From positions 62,001 to 126,000 of the forward strand of contig NC_057013.1 in the NCBI RefSeq assembly GCF_000002595.2: a stretch of 64,000 nt of DNA, given 5' to 3'. Shown here one piece after another: positions 9,648-22,127 of this stretch. This stretch comes from Chlamydomonas reinhardtii (taxonomy: Eukaryota > Chlorophyta > Chlorophyceae > Chlamydomonadales > Chlamydomonadaceae). Position numbers and translations under genes: made by a program. How positions within the stretch are numbered: the stretch's first letter is position 1; each line of letters starts with the position of its first letter. The notes under the pieces were generated by a model. The model worked only from the letters and a program-made list of their open reading frames with translations. It was not told the DNA's origin and did no database searches.

Positions 9648-12600
9648 ATGCTGTGTGCGGCGCTGGGTGGCCTTGCGGGCGCGGCAGCCGGCAGCCAGGT
9701 GCGTGTGGACTTGGCGGTGTGCTCCGCTGCGTGACTGCCCTGACCGCTACAGGCTGGCTCGCTGTGGGGTCAGCAATGCTGCTGTGGCAATCTCGGGCCT
9801 AGTAGGCTAGTACACGTTCCGGCGGCATATCTTGTGCGCCTCGCCACCTGTGCGCATCCCGCCGCACTGACCCACGCACGCAGCTGGGCGGCTGGCTGGC
9901 GGCGCCACCCTCGCCTCCAGAAGCCGGCGGCGGCTGCGGTGTGTCCTCCCCCGTGCTCGCCTCCCCAGCCACTGCCTGGTGCGCCGCCGCGGCCGCCTCC
10001 CTGCTGCGGCTGCAGGGTGGTCTGCTGCGGCGCGGTGCCGGCAGCGGCCGCGGCAAGGGGGGCGTAGGCATGGACCATCCCCATCAGGACGCGCACGGAC
10101 GTCACGCGCCCCTGGAGCGGCAGCCGGCACACCGCTGGTCGGCCGCCGCCGCGCCGCCGCCCGCCGGCCCCGTGGAGGCAGTGGAGGGCGCAGAGGTCGA
10201 GGCGTCGGCGGCAGTCGCTGAGCCCAAGGCCGGCGGCGCGGGCGGGGTGGTGGGTTCAGGCGGCGGTGTGGAGGTGCGGGATGTGCATCTGCAGGTGGGG
10301 GGCCATCAGGTGCCGCTGCCGCTGCCTCTGCAGCTGCAGGCACAAGGGCAGGCTGCAGGGCAGACTGCTGGCAGCAGCACTACTGGCAGCAGTAGCAGCG
10401 GTCATGGCGGGGTGGTGGGTCAGGTCGCCTCCGCGCTGGCGGCACTGGCAGGCGGCGGTGCGGCTGCTGCGGCGGCGGTGGAGGGTCTGTGTGCGGCCGG
10501 CGACTCCCGTGCGGCCCTCACTCAGCTGGCTCCGGGCTGGGCGGTGGCGCCGGGTGTGGAGAAGGTGGGTGGTGGGGCATGTGGTGCCCGTGCCCGGCAC
10601 TGGTCCACCACAACCACTACCGCACCACACGCACTCACCACCACGTCTGTACACCCTCGTCACGAACTCCCACTTCACTTATTACATCACCACACTACCG
10701 TATTCCGAAGCCCAATCCCGCTGCCCCATGTCCCACAAGATTATACCACTCTCCTCCGCGCTCGACGGTATCTGGATGGGTTGGCAATTGTTTACTCTGG
10801 GATTGGGATGAACTACACATCCAGTCCCCCCCCCCACACACACACGTCCCTTCACACAGACCGCCGCTCTGAACCAGCTGCTGCAGCTGCTGTGGCCGCA
10901 ACTGGCGGCGGCGGGGGAGCGGGAGCTGCGGGCGGCGCTGACACAGGCACTGGCGGCGGCGTCTGGGGCGGCGCCGGAGGCACCAGAGGCAGGCGGCACT
11001 CAGCCGGAGCTGCTGCAACTGCGGGTGACGCGCCTGGGGCTGGGCCCGGCAGCGCCGCCCCGCATTGGCGGTGTGCGGGCGGTGCCGGGGGGCGGCGACG
11101 GTACCAGCGTTGTGCCTGAGGCCGGCAGCGGCAGTAGCTGGTCTGGCGGCAGCGGCAGCAGCAGTGAGGAGGTGCTGGTGGTAGAACTGGATGTGGCGTG
11201 GGCGTCAGAGGTGCGAGTGCCACAGGGGGAACGTACATAGTGTCGAAGATGTAAGTAGGGCACACTATACCTTGTAGATGCTCCTGTGTAATCACCATAA
11301 TAGTCCGTAGGCTTGTCATCCCTGACTCAGCCAACCCAACCCTAGACCCCCTTCTTCTCATGGCATGGGAGCGATGAAAGCAACCTCCCACCTCCTACCC
11401 CCTACCCCTAACCCCCCTAACCAACAACCCCTTATGCTCCAGGCCGAGGTGGAGGTGGAGGCTGCGCTGCACCCGGCCGCCGCCCTGCCACCCGCCCTGC
11501 GCCGCCGCCTGCCCGCCGCCGCCCTGGCCCTGCTGGGCCCTACTGCCCTGCCGCCTCTGCGCCTGCGCCTGCGCCGCCTGGCCCTGCGCGGCTGTGTGCG
11601 GCTGTCCCTGGGTCCGCTGCTGCCCGCCCCGCCCTATCTGGCGGCGGTGGCGCTGGCGCTGACGCAGCCGCCACTGCTGGATGCAGCAGCGGACCTGGGG
11701 CTGGGGCTAGGGAGTGGCGCTGAGGGGGATGTAGATGGGGGAGGTGGGGAGTGGCTGCCGCGGCTGCAACTGATGGCACTGCCGGGGGTGCGCTGGGCCA
11801 TCCACGCAGCAGCACAGGTGGGGCCGAGGGGGTTCGGGGCCGGCGCTGGGGCGTGTGACGTGGGCTGGCGTGCGACCGTGTCGTTCCTCCTGCAGGGGCG
11901 ATGTTGCCGTGCCAACCCCACCCGCCGTCGCCCCACCCGCCCTCGCCCCAACGCTCACCCTCCACCCGTACATGTGTGTGCCCCCAGGCCTTCCTGCAGC
12001 GCACGCTGCTGTACCCGCGCCACCTGCTGCTGCAGCTCAGCCCCGCAGTAAAGGAGGAGGAGGCTGGGGAGGAGGGGGCTGTGGGAGTAGCAGCCGCCGT
12101 GCTGGCAGGGCTGCGGCGGCCTGTGGGGGTGCTGCGACTGCGACTGCTGCGTGCAGAGGGGCTGCAGGCGGCGGGGGTCCGCAGGGCGGCTGCAGCTGCG
12201 GGGGTTGAGGGCGGCGGCGGCGGCTCCTCGGCTGCATTCGTGTATGTGTCGGCTCAGGTGCGGCAGGGCGCAGTGCAGCGCTCACCGCCGCAGCCAGTCC
12301 TGCCCGCAGCCGCCGCGGCGACCGGCGCCATCCCTGGCGACGACGGCGGCAAGGCAGTACTGGCCAGCTGGCAGCAGCTACAGCAGTCGGCTGGACCGGC
12401 TGCATCGGCCTCCTCCGCCTCCTCCTCCTCGGTCTCCGCCGCCACCGCCGCCTGCCCCCACCACGAGTTCATCCTGCCTCTCAGTGCGCCGCGGCACCAG
12501 CGGCTGCAGCTGAGGCTGCTGAGGGACCGGCCCGGCTGGTGAGCAGGGCGGCGGCAGGCAGGTGGTGGCGGGCGGCGAGGTGGTCAGTCCACTCCCTGGG

Positions 12601-15431
12601 CCTGGAGGCTCGTGGGAAGTGGGCCGGGTGGTGTTTGCTACGCCGCCTTGCCCGCCCCATGCTGACCTCCCGCAACAAGCCCTTGCCGCCCCTCATTTCT
12701 TCTCCTGCCGTCTGTCTCACACCTGCCGCCTGTCCCTGCCATGTCCCTGCCTGTCTCCCTCCCCTCCCATCTGTCAGGAACGACCCCTGCCTGGCCGCCG
12801 CCTCAGTGCCCCTGGCCGCCCTGCTGCCCGCACTGCAGCAGGTGGCGGGCGGGGCGCCCGGACCAGCCGGTGGCCCCGACAGCAGCGGCAGCGGCAGCGG
12901 CTGGGTGCCAGTGGTGGCTCACATGCGCCGGAGTCGCGGCGGGGAGGGCGACGAAAGCAGTGGCGGTGGTGGTGGGGGTGCGGGTGTGGGCGGGGCGGCT
13001 GTGGCGGTGGCGACAGCGCCTCTGACCGGGCTCAAAGCTCTGGGCCGAGCTCTGCGCCACCCCGCAGCGGCCACTGCGGTGAGGCGTCAGGGATATGAAC
13101 ATACCTGAGAGGTACAATGCCTTGTGTCCTTGTGCTTGACAGCATGCTTTAGAAGCATATACAAGGAACCTCTGTGATAAAGAGCACAAGGAAAACATTA
13201 CGCGCATGATAGTGTATGATGCAGAGTTGCAGCCAAGGAAGCCTGTGTGTGTGTGCGTGTGTGCGTGTGTGCATGTGAGAGCGGGCGGCAATGAGCAAAG
13301 GGCATGCATGCGCGGCCACAGCTGCCCCACAAGCTGAAGCACACCCGCACCCGTTGGACCTACCCACCCTCCCCGGCCTCCCACACACACGTCAGGGCGG
13401 CGTATCCCGCCTGACCCGCCACATCGGGCGCTCACTGGCGCGTGTGACTGGTGCTGGCGGCGGCGGCGAGCAGGCAGCCGAGGCTGAGGAGGGCTCGGAG
13501 GAGGGCTCGGAGGACATCGAGGAAGACGAGCATGTGGAGCTGGAGGTGGCGGGGGTGGCACCGCAGGCTGGCACCGGCAGCAGCAGCAGTACGACGCCGT
13601 CCGCCCGCATCCTCCCGGGCTCAGATGTGGGCGGCGGGGCTCACCTGGGCGGTGTGGGTCTGCAGTCCCTGGCCGCAGTGCACATCGGCGACCAGCCCCA
13701 CTCGCCCCGGCCCCGGTCTGACCACGTGCGGGTGTACCTGCAGGCGCAGTACCTACCCCTGCCGCCGCCACCACGACCCGGTGCAGCCAGCAGCGGAACC
13801 AGCAGCGACACCACCAGCACTGAGGTAGCAGCGCCGGCTCCAGCGCCTCTCAACGATACTGCTGCAGCCAACTGGCAACAACAGCAGCAGCTGGACATGG
13901 GGATGGGTCCAAGGCTGGCAACTGAGCAGCTGGCGACTGGGCCGATGGTGGAGGCCAGTGCGGTCATCGCCGGCGCGCCAGGTGCAGGCGGGGCAGGCGG
14001 GGCAGCAGGTGCAAGTGGGGGTGGAGGGGCAGCAGGGGACGGGGTCAGGCCGCCAGCGCCGCTGCCGGGGCCGGCCCAATTGGCTGCGGGTCCCGCCCTG
14101 GGCGCTGTGGTGGGGCGGGAGGGCGAGGCGCACCCGCAGCCGCTGTCCACCTCCCCGCCCGCCAAGGTTCAGCAGCAGGGGCACAGGGCGGGTGGGGGGC
14201 CTGCTGCCGGTAGGGCCGAGGTGGTGCCGCCAGTGGGTGTGCAGGTGCAGCTGGGGGCAGTGTGGCCGGTGGCTGGACCCAGCCGCCTGGTGCGGCCGCC
14301 CGAGTCAGTGTCGCCGCAGGAGCAGGTGAGGGCGCGTGTCACTTGTGAGGGAGGCTAAACGCGTGCATGGGTTTGTGGTGAGCGGGGGGTAGCAGCGCAA
14401 CTCTGCGGCCAACGTGCTGTTCATGCCGCCGATGCTAACACAGGTGCTGTGTTGATGCTGCTGCAACCGCTTGCTCCGCGCAGCCGACACTGTTCCACCG
14501 GGCCGCAACACGCGGTCACCCCGCCCTCCCCTCCCCTTCTGTTTCCTTGCCTCGCCAGGCGGTGCTTACGGTGCGTGTGCTGCGGCTGCGGCAGCTGACC
14601 GCCGCCTCCAACGCCGCCGCCGCCGCCGCCTCAGATCCCTGGGTGGAGCTGCTTCTGCTGGATCCGGTCACAGGGGGGGTGGCGGCGGCACAGCGCACAT
14701 CCACCCGCTACAACGCCGCAGAGGCGTCCTGGGAGGTGGGGACCGCATAGGGGCTGGGGAAAGACGGGTGTGTGGGGTGGCGTCGTACACGTGTGTTGCA
14801 CCTGCGTGTTCAATCTTCACTATCCCCCCCCCCACTACTCTGACCCCCCCTCCTCCCCAGGACGAGCCTGCACTGGAGCTGGTCCCCGCCGCTGCGGGCG
14901 GCTGGCTGGTGGCTCGGCTGTGGGACGCCACCACGGGGTGGGAGGCGGTGGGGCGGCTGGCGAGGCTGGACATGCAGGTGTGTGCAGGGGAGAAGGCGGG
15001 AGGAGGGGGGCGGGGCGGGGCTGAGGCTGCGCATGAGCGCAGGGTGCAGCACAATGCAATGAGTGACGGGCTGCATGCACTTTCGGTGCGTTAGGAAAGC
15101 ACTACTGGCGTGTTTGTGCTGTCCCCTCCCACCGTGCCCTTGGTCCCGCCCGCTTGGCAAGGCACCCGACTGCCACAGCCTTCCCCCTAATGCCCCAACT
15201 CCCTGGCCGTGCCCTGGCCCCGTTCCTCCCCACCTCCCCCCCGTGCAGGGCGGCCTGCAGCGGCCCGACACGCTGCTGGGCGGTGTGCGGCTGCCGCTGC
15301 TGGGCGCCGCCACCGCCGGCCGCCTGCGCCGCACCTGGCTGCTGCAGCCCGCGGGCAGCCGCACCTCTGCGGGGGCGGCGGAGCTGGAGATGGAGCTGAG
15401 CTGGTGCCCCCTGCCGCCGCTGCCGCCCTAG
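9648..15431 (+). CDS. Extended-synaptotagmin/tricalbin-like SMP-C2 protein
   Basis: Proteins of this type tether ER to other membranes and move lipids through the tubular SMP domain. Ten exons (9648-9698, 9884-10564, 10860-11210, 11443-11817, 11988-12538, 12778-13078, 13396-14325, 14559-14735, 14861-14977, 15249-15431) join in frame to 1238 residues. Residues 1-24 and about 40-60 are hydrophobic and could form the family's membrane hairpin. The SMP domain covers about 245-510: LNQLLQLLWPQL, LGPAAPPRIGGVRA, ELDVAWASEAEVEVE and LMALPGVRWAIHAA match the SMP signature. A divergent C2 follows (about 540-680), then a roughly 300-residue Gly/Ala/Ser-rich linker, then a clearer C2 from about 1081 (VLTVRVLRLRQL, SDPWVELLL). 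Most calcium-ligand aspartates are absent from both C2 units. The first exon is small and GC-rich, so the exact start is the least certain part. The gene is convergent with the proteasome gene. Confidence 0.85.
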
Positions 15432-16345
15432 AGGCCGCGCTCAGCCCCAAGCTCTCGCACACGGGTGCCTGCATACACGGGCCGCCGCGCCATCGGCCCC
15501 CCATCACCCCATGCGGGCGAGGACATTCCCGATGTCGAAGGATGCCTACTGCTTTTGCTGCTGTGGCGAGGTTGGAGAGGGGTCCATCGAACGGCACACG
15601 GTGGGAGAAGGCGTGTAATTGTCTGGCCAATTGATTGTTGGTTGGTGTGCGATGGGACAGTGTTAAAGCAGGTTGGTGAAGTCCCGTAGGGTGCAGCTGA
15701 TTCCCAGACCCCAGAGTCAGCAGATGGCAAAGAATTTGCAACGGCAGTGCAGGAGTGCGCGGCTGGTCGAACGCCCGAGTTACTGTGCCGACAAGTTGGT
15801 TGGTGCACAATGCTGGCTGGCCAGGTCGTTCACTGTACTTGACACACCGCATGGCGTGGCAACTCCAATACCGTAGTGTCACATATCATATGCACATACC
15901 GTAATGAGCCCCTAGCGGCATGCCGCACTGGGTCGCCGCGTAAGAAAGCCTAGGGTAACGCGCGTGGGTAACGCGCTAGGGCGCACAAACAACAACCGCT
16001 CCGCCCGTACTCGCAACCCTGACCGCTGCCCCCGCACCGGTAGCCGTGGCCCGACATGCTGTCAGCCCCAGCGCCTGTGCACCCTCACTACCACCACAAC
16101 CGCACCACCACCGCTGCTATGACACTTCTGCATACTGTACTAGCATACGGACACACGGCTGCGCCCCGCCGCCCGGGCAACCACCGTGGTACCCAACCTG
16201 TACACTCCCGCGCATCACCGCACTACCCCTCCAAACATTGCACCGGCTTAGTCCAGCCTCCCCGCCGCCCTGCAGTCACCACAGCCTGACCCCCCTCTCC
16301 TTCGTGCCCTCGACTCCTGCCACGTCCTTCTCATGCTCAGCCCGC
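15432..16345. other. Convergent intergenic space
   Basis: This holds the 3' UTRs of the SMP-C2 gene (+) and the proteasome gene (-). I see no gene. A short doublet of GGGTAACGCGC lies near 15953-15980. Confidence 0.6.
15614..15618 (+). terminator. Poly(A) signal TGTAA of SMP-C2 gene
   Basis: TGTAA lies about 185 bases past the stop codon of the synaptotagmin-like gene. Confidence 0.6.
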
Positions 16346-18721
16346 TCAGCTCTGCGCCGCCGCCTCCTTCTCGGCGTTCGCTGCGTCCAGCAGCGGCGTC
16401 AGCTCGGGGGCGTCATAGATCTTGTACACCACCTGAAGCATGAGGGGGAGGCGGGGGAGGGGCAGGACAGGGGCGGGACAGGAGTGAGAGCGAGTTGGCA
16501 GTGGGATGTGAGCTGCCAGCCTCAGCGATGGAGGCACGAGGTAGGGGGGCGACCCAACCTGTCGCCTTGCCACTAAACCAAGGCCCCACATCCCAGTTGC
16601 AAACCTCGTGACACGTACATACCCATCGCATCTCATGTATAAAACCGGGGATGGTGAGCACAGCCCTCTCTCCGTCCCTCGCTCCCTCCCTCCCTCGCTG
16701 TCCTCCTCCCTCACCTTGCCGCTGGCTGCATCGCGGCTGATGGTGGCCAGCTCCACCTTGTCGGGCGCCAGACTGGTGTCCATGGACTTGGCCAGCACCT
16801 TGATGATGAAGGGGATGGCCTCAGACAGGGGCAGGTCCTCCTGCAGGGGGGGGGGGCGGGGGGTAGCCGTTCATGTGGAGAACGGAGTGCTAAAGTTACA
16901 AGTATGAAGTGAAGGGGGGGCTTGCGAGGTTAGCGAGAGGCAGCGCGGGACTGGCGGAGGGCAAGCGGGAGGGTGGGAGGTACTTTGTATGAGGTAGACT
17001 GCGGGAGGTGGGAGGGGTACATGTGGTTGGTGAGCAGGTGGTGGCGATGCATGTGGGACGATACTCGACTGCACACAGGATTAGTTGGGCGATTACATGC
17101 CCGCTCCTAACCCCCTCCCTCACCCTCCTTACCTTGAAGTCGCTCTTGAGCAGGTTGTTGGCGGCCTGGTGTCCGGCGCCAATGGCCACCGCCTTCCAGC
17201 CGCCGTAGTTGCCGCTGGGGTCGGACTGGTACAGCTGGAAGCCGTAGTGCTCGTCCCTGCGGGGTAGGGTGTGTGAGGCCAGGTCCAGCAGTCATGGGCC
17301 GTTGCCGTCCTGCTGCCTGCTCACGCCACGTGGTCCCCCGCGCAAGACTCCAGCCCTAGCACCCGGGCAGCTAGCACATCGCCCCGACCCCTGCACGCGG
17401 TCCACACGACGCCGTCCGCCCGTCACACGCCCTCCGCTCTGTGCACACCGCACGCTGCAAACCCCCCTCCCCCAGCGGCGCCTCCACACACGGCCAGGCC
17501 CCGCCCCCTCCCCCACTGTGCGCTCACCAGCCAGCGTACAGCAGCGACACACCGAACGGCCGCTGCCCTCCAAACTGGGTGTACCCCTGTGTGGGGGTGG
17601 GGTTGCACGGTTAGGGAACGGGAACAGAGTAAAAGCACCGGGCGGGGTGGGGTGGGGTGGTGGAACGGCAGGGACACGGGTCGTCAGGTCCTGCTCAGGC
17701 CGCATCGGGCAGCAATCCAACAGGGCAAAAGCCGGGTAGCAGGTTGGTGCAGTGCGGCGGCGCCACCCCTAGTATTGTGTATATAACGTATCCTCAAACA
17801 CTCCCCCTGATGACGGGACTAATTCGCGGGGCTCGGCAAAGAATCCCCCCGCCCCTCCCCACCCCGCCACCGCCCGTTGTTTCTCACCTGCTTGGTGTCG
17901 CACACGGTGCGCACCAGCTGCTCCACCGGCATGGGCTCCTGGTAGGCGAACAGGTAGCGCTGGGCGGCCAGGCGGCACGTGTTGATCAGGATGTTGGCGT
18001 CGGCTGGAGAGGAAGAGGGGGAAGAGGTGGAGGGGGCAGGGGAATGTGAAGGGAAATGTGAAGGGGAAAGTGCTGGTTAGTTCGGGTCTTCGGGAGATGC
18101 GCACCGACCCCACGCTTCCATCCAGATGGCCTTCATAGCCACATCGGCGGAGACAATTGCTCGCCAGACACGCAGTCCTCCGCCGGTGGAAGCGCGGTGT
18201 TGACCAAGCGTCACACAAATAGAACCGAGTCGAAATGAAACCAGAGCTTCCCGCATGCCACAACGGCAGATACACAGATGCCAGTAACCCTGCGCTACAA
18301 CAGTCGCACATGCCACCTCAACGGCCATGCTGCATCTGCAACTGGGTCAAGCCCACGCAGCACGCGAACCCGCCAGACCCCACCCGCCCCCACCTGTGAT
18401 ACCCGCCACCGAGCAGGCGATGTGGTTGTCTATCCGGTACATCTTCTCTCGGCGCACACCCACCGCGTGCGTGTCTAGGAGCTACGCGACCGAAAGACGA
18501 TGCAAGTTAGCGCCAGCCCTGGAAATTGGGCGCGATCCCATGCGAGCCCGCCTAGTTACCTTGGATGTGATCTTCTTCTCCGCAATCAGGACGACTCCAT
18601 CCTTCGCCAGCAGGCCAATGGACGCACCGGCGTTGGAAATGGCCTCCATGGCATACTCAACTTGGTAAAGGCGCCCCTCGGGGCTGAAAATCGTTGTGCG
18701 GGAATCATATCTCCGCGACAT
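16346..18721 (-). CDS. PSMA4: 20S proteasome subunit alpha type 4 (alpha-3/PAC1)
   Basis: This is a structural subunit of the outer alpha ring of the 20S proteasome. Seven exons (18560-18721, 18394-18481, 17888-18003, 17528-17586, 17133-17256, 16715-16840, 16346-16432) join to 253 residues, the usual size. The N-terminus [20 protein letters not shown] followed by VEYAMEAI is the alpha-subunit signature (gate-forming tail plus YSPEGRL-type motif) and specifically resembles animal PSMA4 and Arabidopsis PAC1. Further landmarks are [43 protein letters not shown] and [11 protein letters not shown]. As expected for an alpha subunit there is no catalytic N-terminal threonine. The acidic/lysine-rich C-terminal tail diverges from plants. 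An AT-rich TATA-like run lies on this strand near 18811-18820. Confidence 0.96.
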
Positions 18722-19636
18722 GGTGATGTATTGAGCTGGAGGGACACGTTAGTGGATTAAAGCAGCAGAGCAAACGAGCAGGGCCAAAAGTCTGGCAAAG
18801 ATCTGTGTTTGTTATTTATCCCAAGCAGTTTTCTAGAGCCTATGTATCAAAAACAATGTAAGCGTAGTGGCCTAAGTTCGCGGTTTGCCGGGGATGCGCC
18901 TGCGGTCTCGACATCACGAGAGCCCCCTGCTCATCCAGGCACGCATCCAGGTGCCACGCCAACTGCTCACGCCAAAGCCCCCGAAGCCCTTCAAGTCCCC
19001 CTCCGCTTTTCCAAGATAGCCTGGAATAACACTCTGCGCCCGTGGGTCCATCAGTGTGGCCGCTCTTGGGTGTTCCCGTCACTGCAGGCATGCTTCGCAC
19101 GCTGAATGTCCAAGCGTTCAGGGAATTCAGGGGATGGGCTTCACGTCGGTGGTACATCTGCAAAGTAGGATGTACGTTGATTAAGCGGGGGGAATGAGCG
19201 TTTGCGTATAGGGCTGGTGGTGGTCTGGTCGATTATGACGCCTGGTCATGACAGCACATCAACGATCGCAATGCACACAACTATTGCAGTGTGCCTGTCT
19301 TGAGCGGTGTTGCATTGCATCTGAACAATATTCAGGGAGGGACGAGGGGCAGATTCCGCTCGCGCCAGGAGGTTGGCACGTGTGTGTTTTTGTAAGGCCC
19401 CAGTTGAATAGACACCGCACAAGCACACGATAAGACCTGCAATTTTGCATGGTGTACTAGGTTGTGGGGGCAGCGGCCTCAAATTACTGACCAAAGCTTC
19501 GCAATCACAAACTCTAAGGTTGACAAGTCTAAGATGGCGAGTGCGCTGTAATCGACAAAGCAGCATATCACATATCAATTTCTCTTTATAAGAACGTTTC
19601 TCAGTGCACTTGAAGACTGCGCTTTGCGAAGACAGA
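18722..19636. promoter_or_regulatory. Divergent promoter region, PSMA4 / SPATA4-like
   Basis: This 915-bp space separates two divergent starts. TTTATAAG at 19585-19592 is a TATA-like box on the plus strand, about 45 bases before the chosen ATG of the SPATA4-like gene. GATAAATAAC at 18811-18820 on the minus strand could serve PSMA4. No coding sequence is evident. Confidence 0.45.
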
Positions 19637-21375
19637 ATGACCAACCGGGCGACGTTGTCCCAAACCGCGACCTCGCTAACAAGTACCACTGGGCGGCGAG
19701 ACAGGCTACAACGACAAGAAGACACAACGCTATTTGGATATGAGTCTCCACCCGACACGCCAGCCCTGCATCGCGACGTCTTGAAATGGGTTCAAGGCCT
19801 GGACTTGTCGCAGTCGCTGAAGAACTGCAGGCGGTAAGGCATCTCGGGGCTGCAGCGGGCTGGGCGCGGCGCCGTAGCTTCGCCGGTGCTTACCTGCCGG
19901 CCCCAGTCGCTGTGAGTCCAACGCCTGTGCTCCCGACTGGCCGCAGGGACGTGGCGAACGGCTTCCTAGTGGCGGAAATCTTCTCAAGATACTTTCCGGT
20001 GCGTGGGCATGGGGAGGAGGCGTTCGGGCCGGGAAGCGCCTAGGAAGGGAGGGGCAGGCGTGCTGCGACAGCTGTGTGGGACGGGCTGGGCTCGTGCTGA
20101 CGGGACTGGTCATGCTGCCCGGCCGTTTAGGTAGAATATGAATTGCACACAGTAGATTCAAATGCAGACCGTATGTAGCTATCATGGCGGTGGGTATGGC
20201 ATCCACGCCCTCGTGCCGGATCACTCTCGCCGGTAAACATACGTTAGCATGTGCGGAGGCGGCGGTGGCGCGGCAGTGCACCCACCGGACTAGCCCCTGC
20301 AGCACTTGCAACGACGCACCTGATGCGCATATCATGTCATGCATGTCCACTGTTGGGTTACGCCTGGTGGGGGCACGGCCCAGGCTTGAACGGGTTAAAC
20401 ACCAGCGTTCAGCGCCCTCGCGTCGCCATGACAAGTGGGGCTTGGTCTTTACCCGCACTCCCCTCCTGTGCCCCTCCGCAGGCTGACATCCAGATGCACT
20501 CGTTCGCCAACGCAGCCAGCTCGCATTTCAAGCGGGACAACTGGACGCAGCTGCAGGCCTTCTGCGGGCGGCAAGGCATAAACCTGCCCGGGGACCTGGT
20601 GGAGGGCTGTGTGCAGGGCGTGCACGGTGCCGCCATTGCGCTGCTGGAGCACCTGTATGAGGCATTCACTGGCAAGAAGTGAGAAGGGGGCGGGGGTGAG
20701 GGGGAGAGGGTGAAGGCGGCGGCAACCAGGGTCAGGGCGGTTAGCCTGTGTGCGGGGTGGATGAGGTGGTGGGGCAGCCGTTGGAGAGTCGGGCGCGAGG
20801 CGGGGCCGAAATGACACCAGGGTAGGGTGGGGTGGGGCTGTAGATACCAGCCCAAACTAAACCTAACCCGGTGGGGTGGGGTAGGGTGGGCCGGGGTGGG
20901 AGTTGAAGCCGGCTGCAGAACGCCCTCAGGGAAACACAGCCGGACTGCTACTTGTCCATGGCAGAGAGGGCCAATGCAGTGAGATGAAAGACTCGGGGAA
21001 AAGTGCCCGTGGCAGCATGCACGTATTGGCAGCCGCAAGGCTGAGGTGGCTGCGTCACAGGCCGACCTGATGGCCACACAGGACAGTAACAACAAGTCAC
21101 GCTCGTGGCCCTGTGGTATTACAATGATCAATCCCGTTGACCGCCACCACAGGGTGCCGCGCCTCAAGGTGCCGGACGCGGCGGCAGCGGCAGCGGCGGC
21201 GGCAGCGGCACGCGGCGGCCCGGGTGCAGTGGGCGGCAGCGGCGAGGGCGCCAAGCTGATCAGCAGCACGGTCAAGACGGCGCAGAACCTGGAGTTCGGG
21301 GCGGTCACCACACAGCAGCTGGCGGGCGCGGACGCCACGGCACTGCGGCGCAGGCTGGCAGGCGGGACCTCGTGA
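19637..21375 (+). CDS. SPATA4-like calponin-homology (CH) domain protein
   Basis: Four exons (19637-19833, 19947-19998, 20482-20678, 21153-21375) join in phase to 222 residues. The CH-like domain (about 45-150) has the SPATA4/SPEF1-type layout: VLKWVQGLDLS, then a short spacer to RDVANGFLVAEIFSRYFP, then HFKRDNWTQLQAFCGR and INLPGDLVEGCVQG. In animals SPATA4 and its relatives are linked to sperm flagella and axonemal microtubules, so a ciliary role is a reasonable inference here. The third junction splits a Lys codon; reading through it instead would hit an immediate TGA, which I judge to be the intron donor (AA|GTGAGA). The C-terminus is Ala-rich with a poly-Ala run. An in-frame ATG at 19604 was passed over because it lies only 12 bases from the TATA-like box. 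Confidence 0.82.
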
Positions 21376-22127
21376 GCCGGCGGCGCGTCAGGGGTGGTGG
21401 GTTAGGGGAGGGCGGCAGGCATGGGGAGTAATGCCTATATGCTCGATGGTGTAATGTTTGCTGGTTTGAGTGCGCGGCTAGCTGCGCGTATGACCGGCAG
21501 TGGGACTGCAAGGTGGCGAGCTAGACAGTGTGCTGCAAATATTCAAAGAGCCGGCCACTTCGGAGCCGGCGGCAGCACGGCTGGTTAACTGGCTCCCGGC
21601 CTGCGTAGACGATGGTGGCGTATGCGCGGGATGCACTGGGCTGGGGAGCGGTGTCAAATTATGTAGGGTTGCGCGTGCAAGGACACAACAGACTCCGTGC
21701 CGTGAGCCAGGCGTGATATACGGTAGCTGTGGCGATAGTGCTGGGCGCCCGAGAAGGATGCCCGCGTCGGGAGCTGGAAGCCCGAAGGCGGGTCCCGAAG
21801 ACGGGGCTTCTAGGAGCCAGGGCGAGGCGTGTGTGTTTGTGTTGTGTTGTGCTTATGGGAGAGAATAGGCTGTAGAGCCCCTCAGAACTGACTGCCTGAG
21901 TTGCGAGAGCACACTCCACGTTGGATGTGACCAGGGAGTTTGTTGTGTCATTCCACGCGCAAACAGCGTTCACATTCTCGCTCGTGAGAGCCCGGGCAGA
22001 GAGCAGGTCCCATGGGGCCCCGTCCGTGTGTGCCACACGTCAAGGCACACACGCTCACTTTATTACTAAACTGCAAACTCTGAATTGCGATGTTATACGA
22101 CTAGCGGCTCACGAGTGATAAAGCAAA
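21376..22127. other. Intergenic space, SPATA4-like to JTB-like
   Basis: This holds the 3' UTR of the upstream gene and the promoter of the next. A small imperfect hairpin with GAAGCCC/GGGCTTC arms lies at about 21777-21812. No gene is seen. Confidence 0.55.
21450..21454 (+). terminator. Poly(A) signal TGTAA of SPATA4-like gene
   Basis: TGTAA lies 75 bases past the stop codon, giving a short 3' UTR. Confidence 0.6.

Noticed and set aside
9807-10343. Long antisense frames opposite the SMP-C2 gene
   Set aside because: They are mirror frames of coding DNA with Gly/Ala/Pro bias and no independent support.
13241-13275. GT-rich tract as a possible CRISPR or telomere-like array
   Set aside because: It is a simple GTGTGTGCGT microsatellite in an intron; CRISPR arrays are not expected in a nuclear genome and no spacers are present.
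20679-20682. TGA after the CH domain as the end of the SPATA4-like gene
   Set aside because: AA|GTGAGA is a good donor; splicing to 21153 keeps phase and adds a coherent C-terminus ending at 21375.
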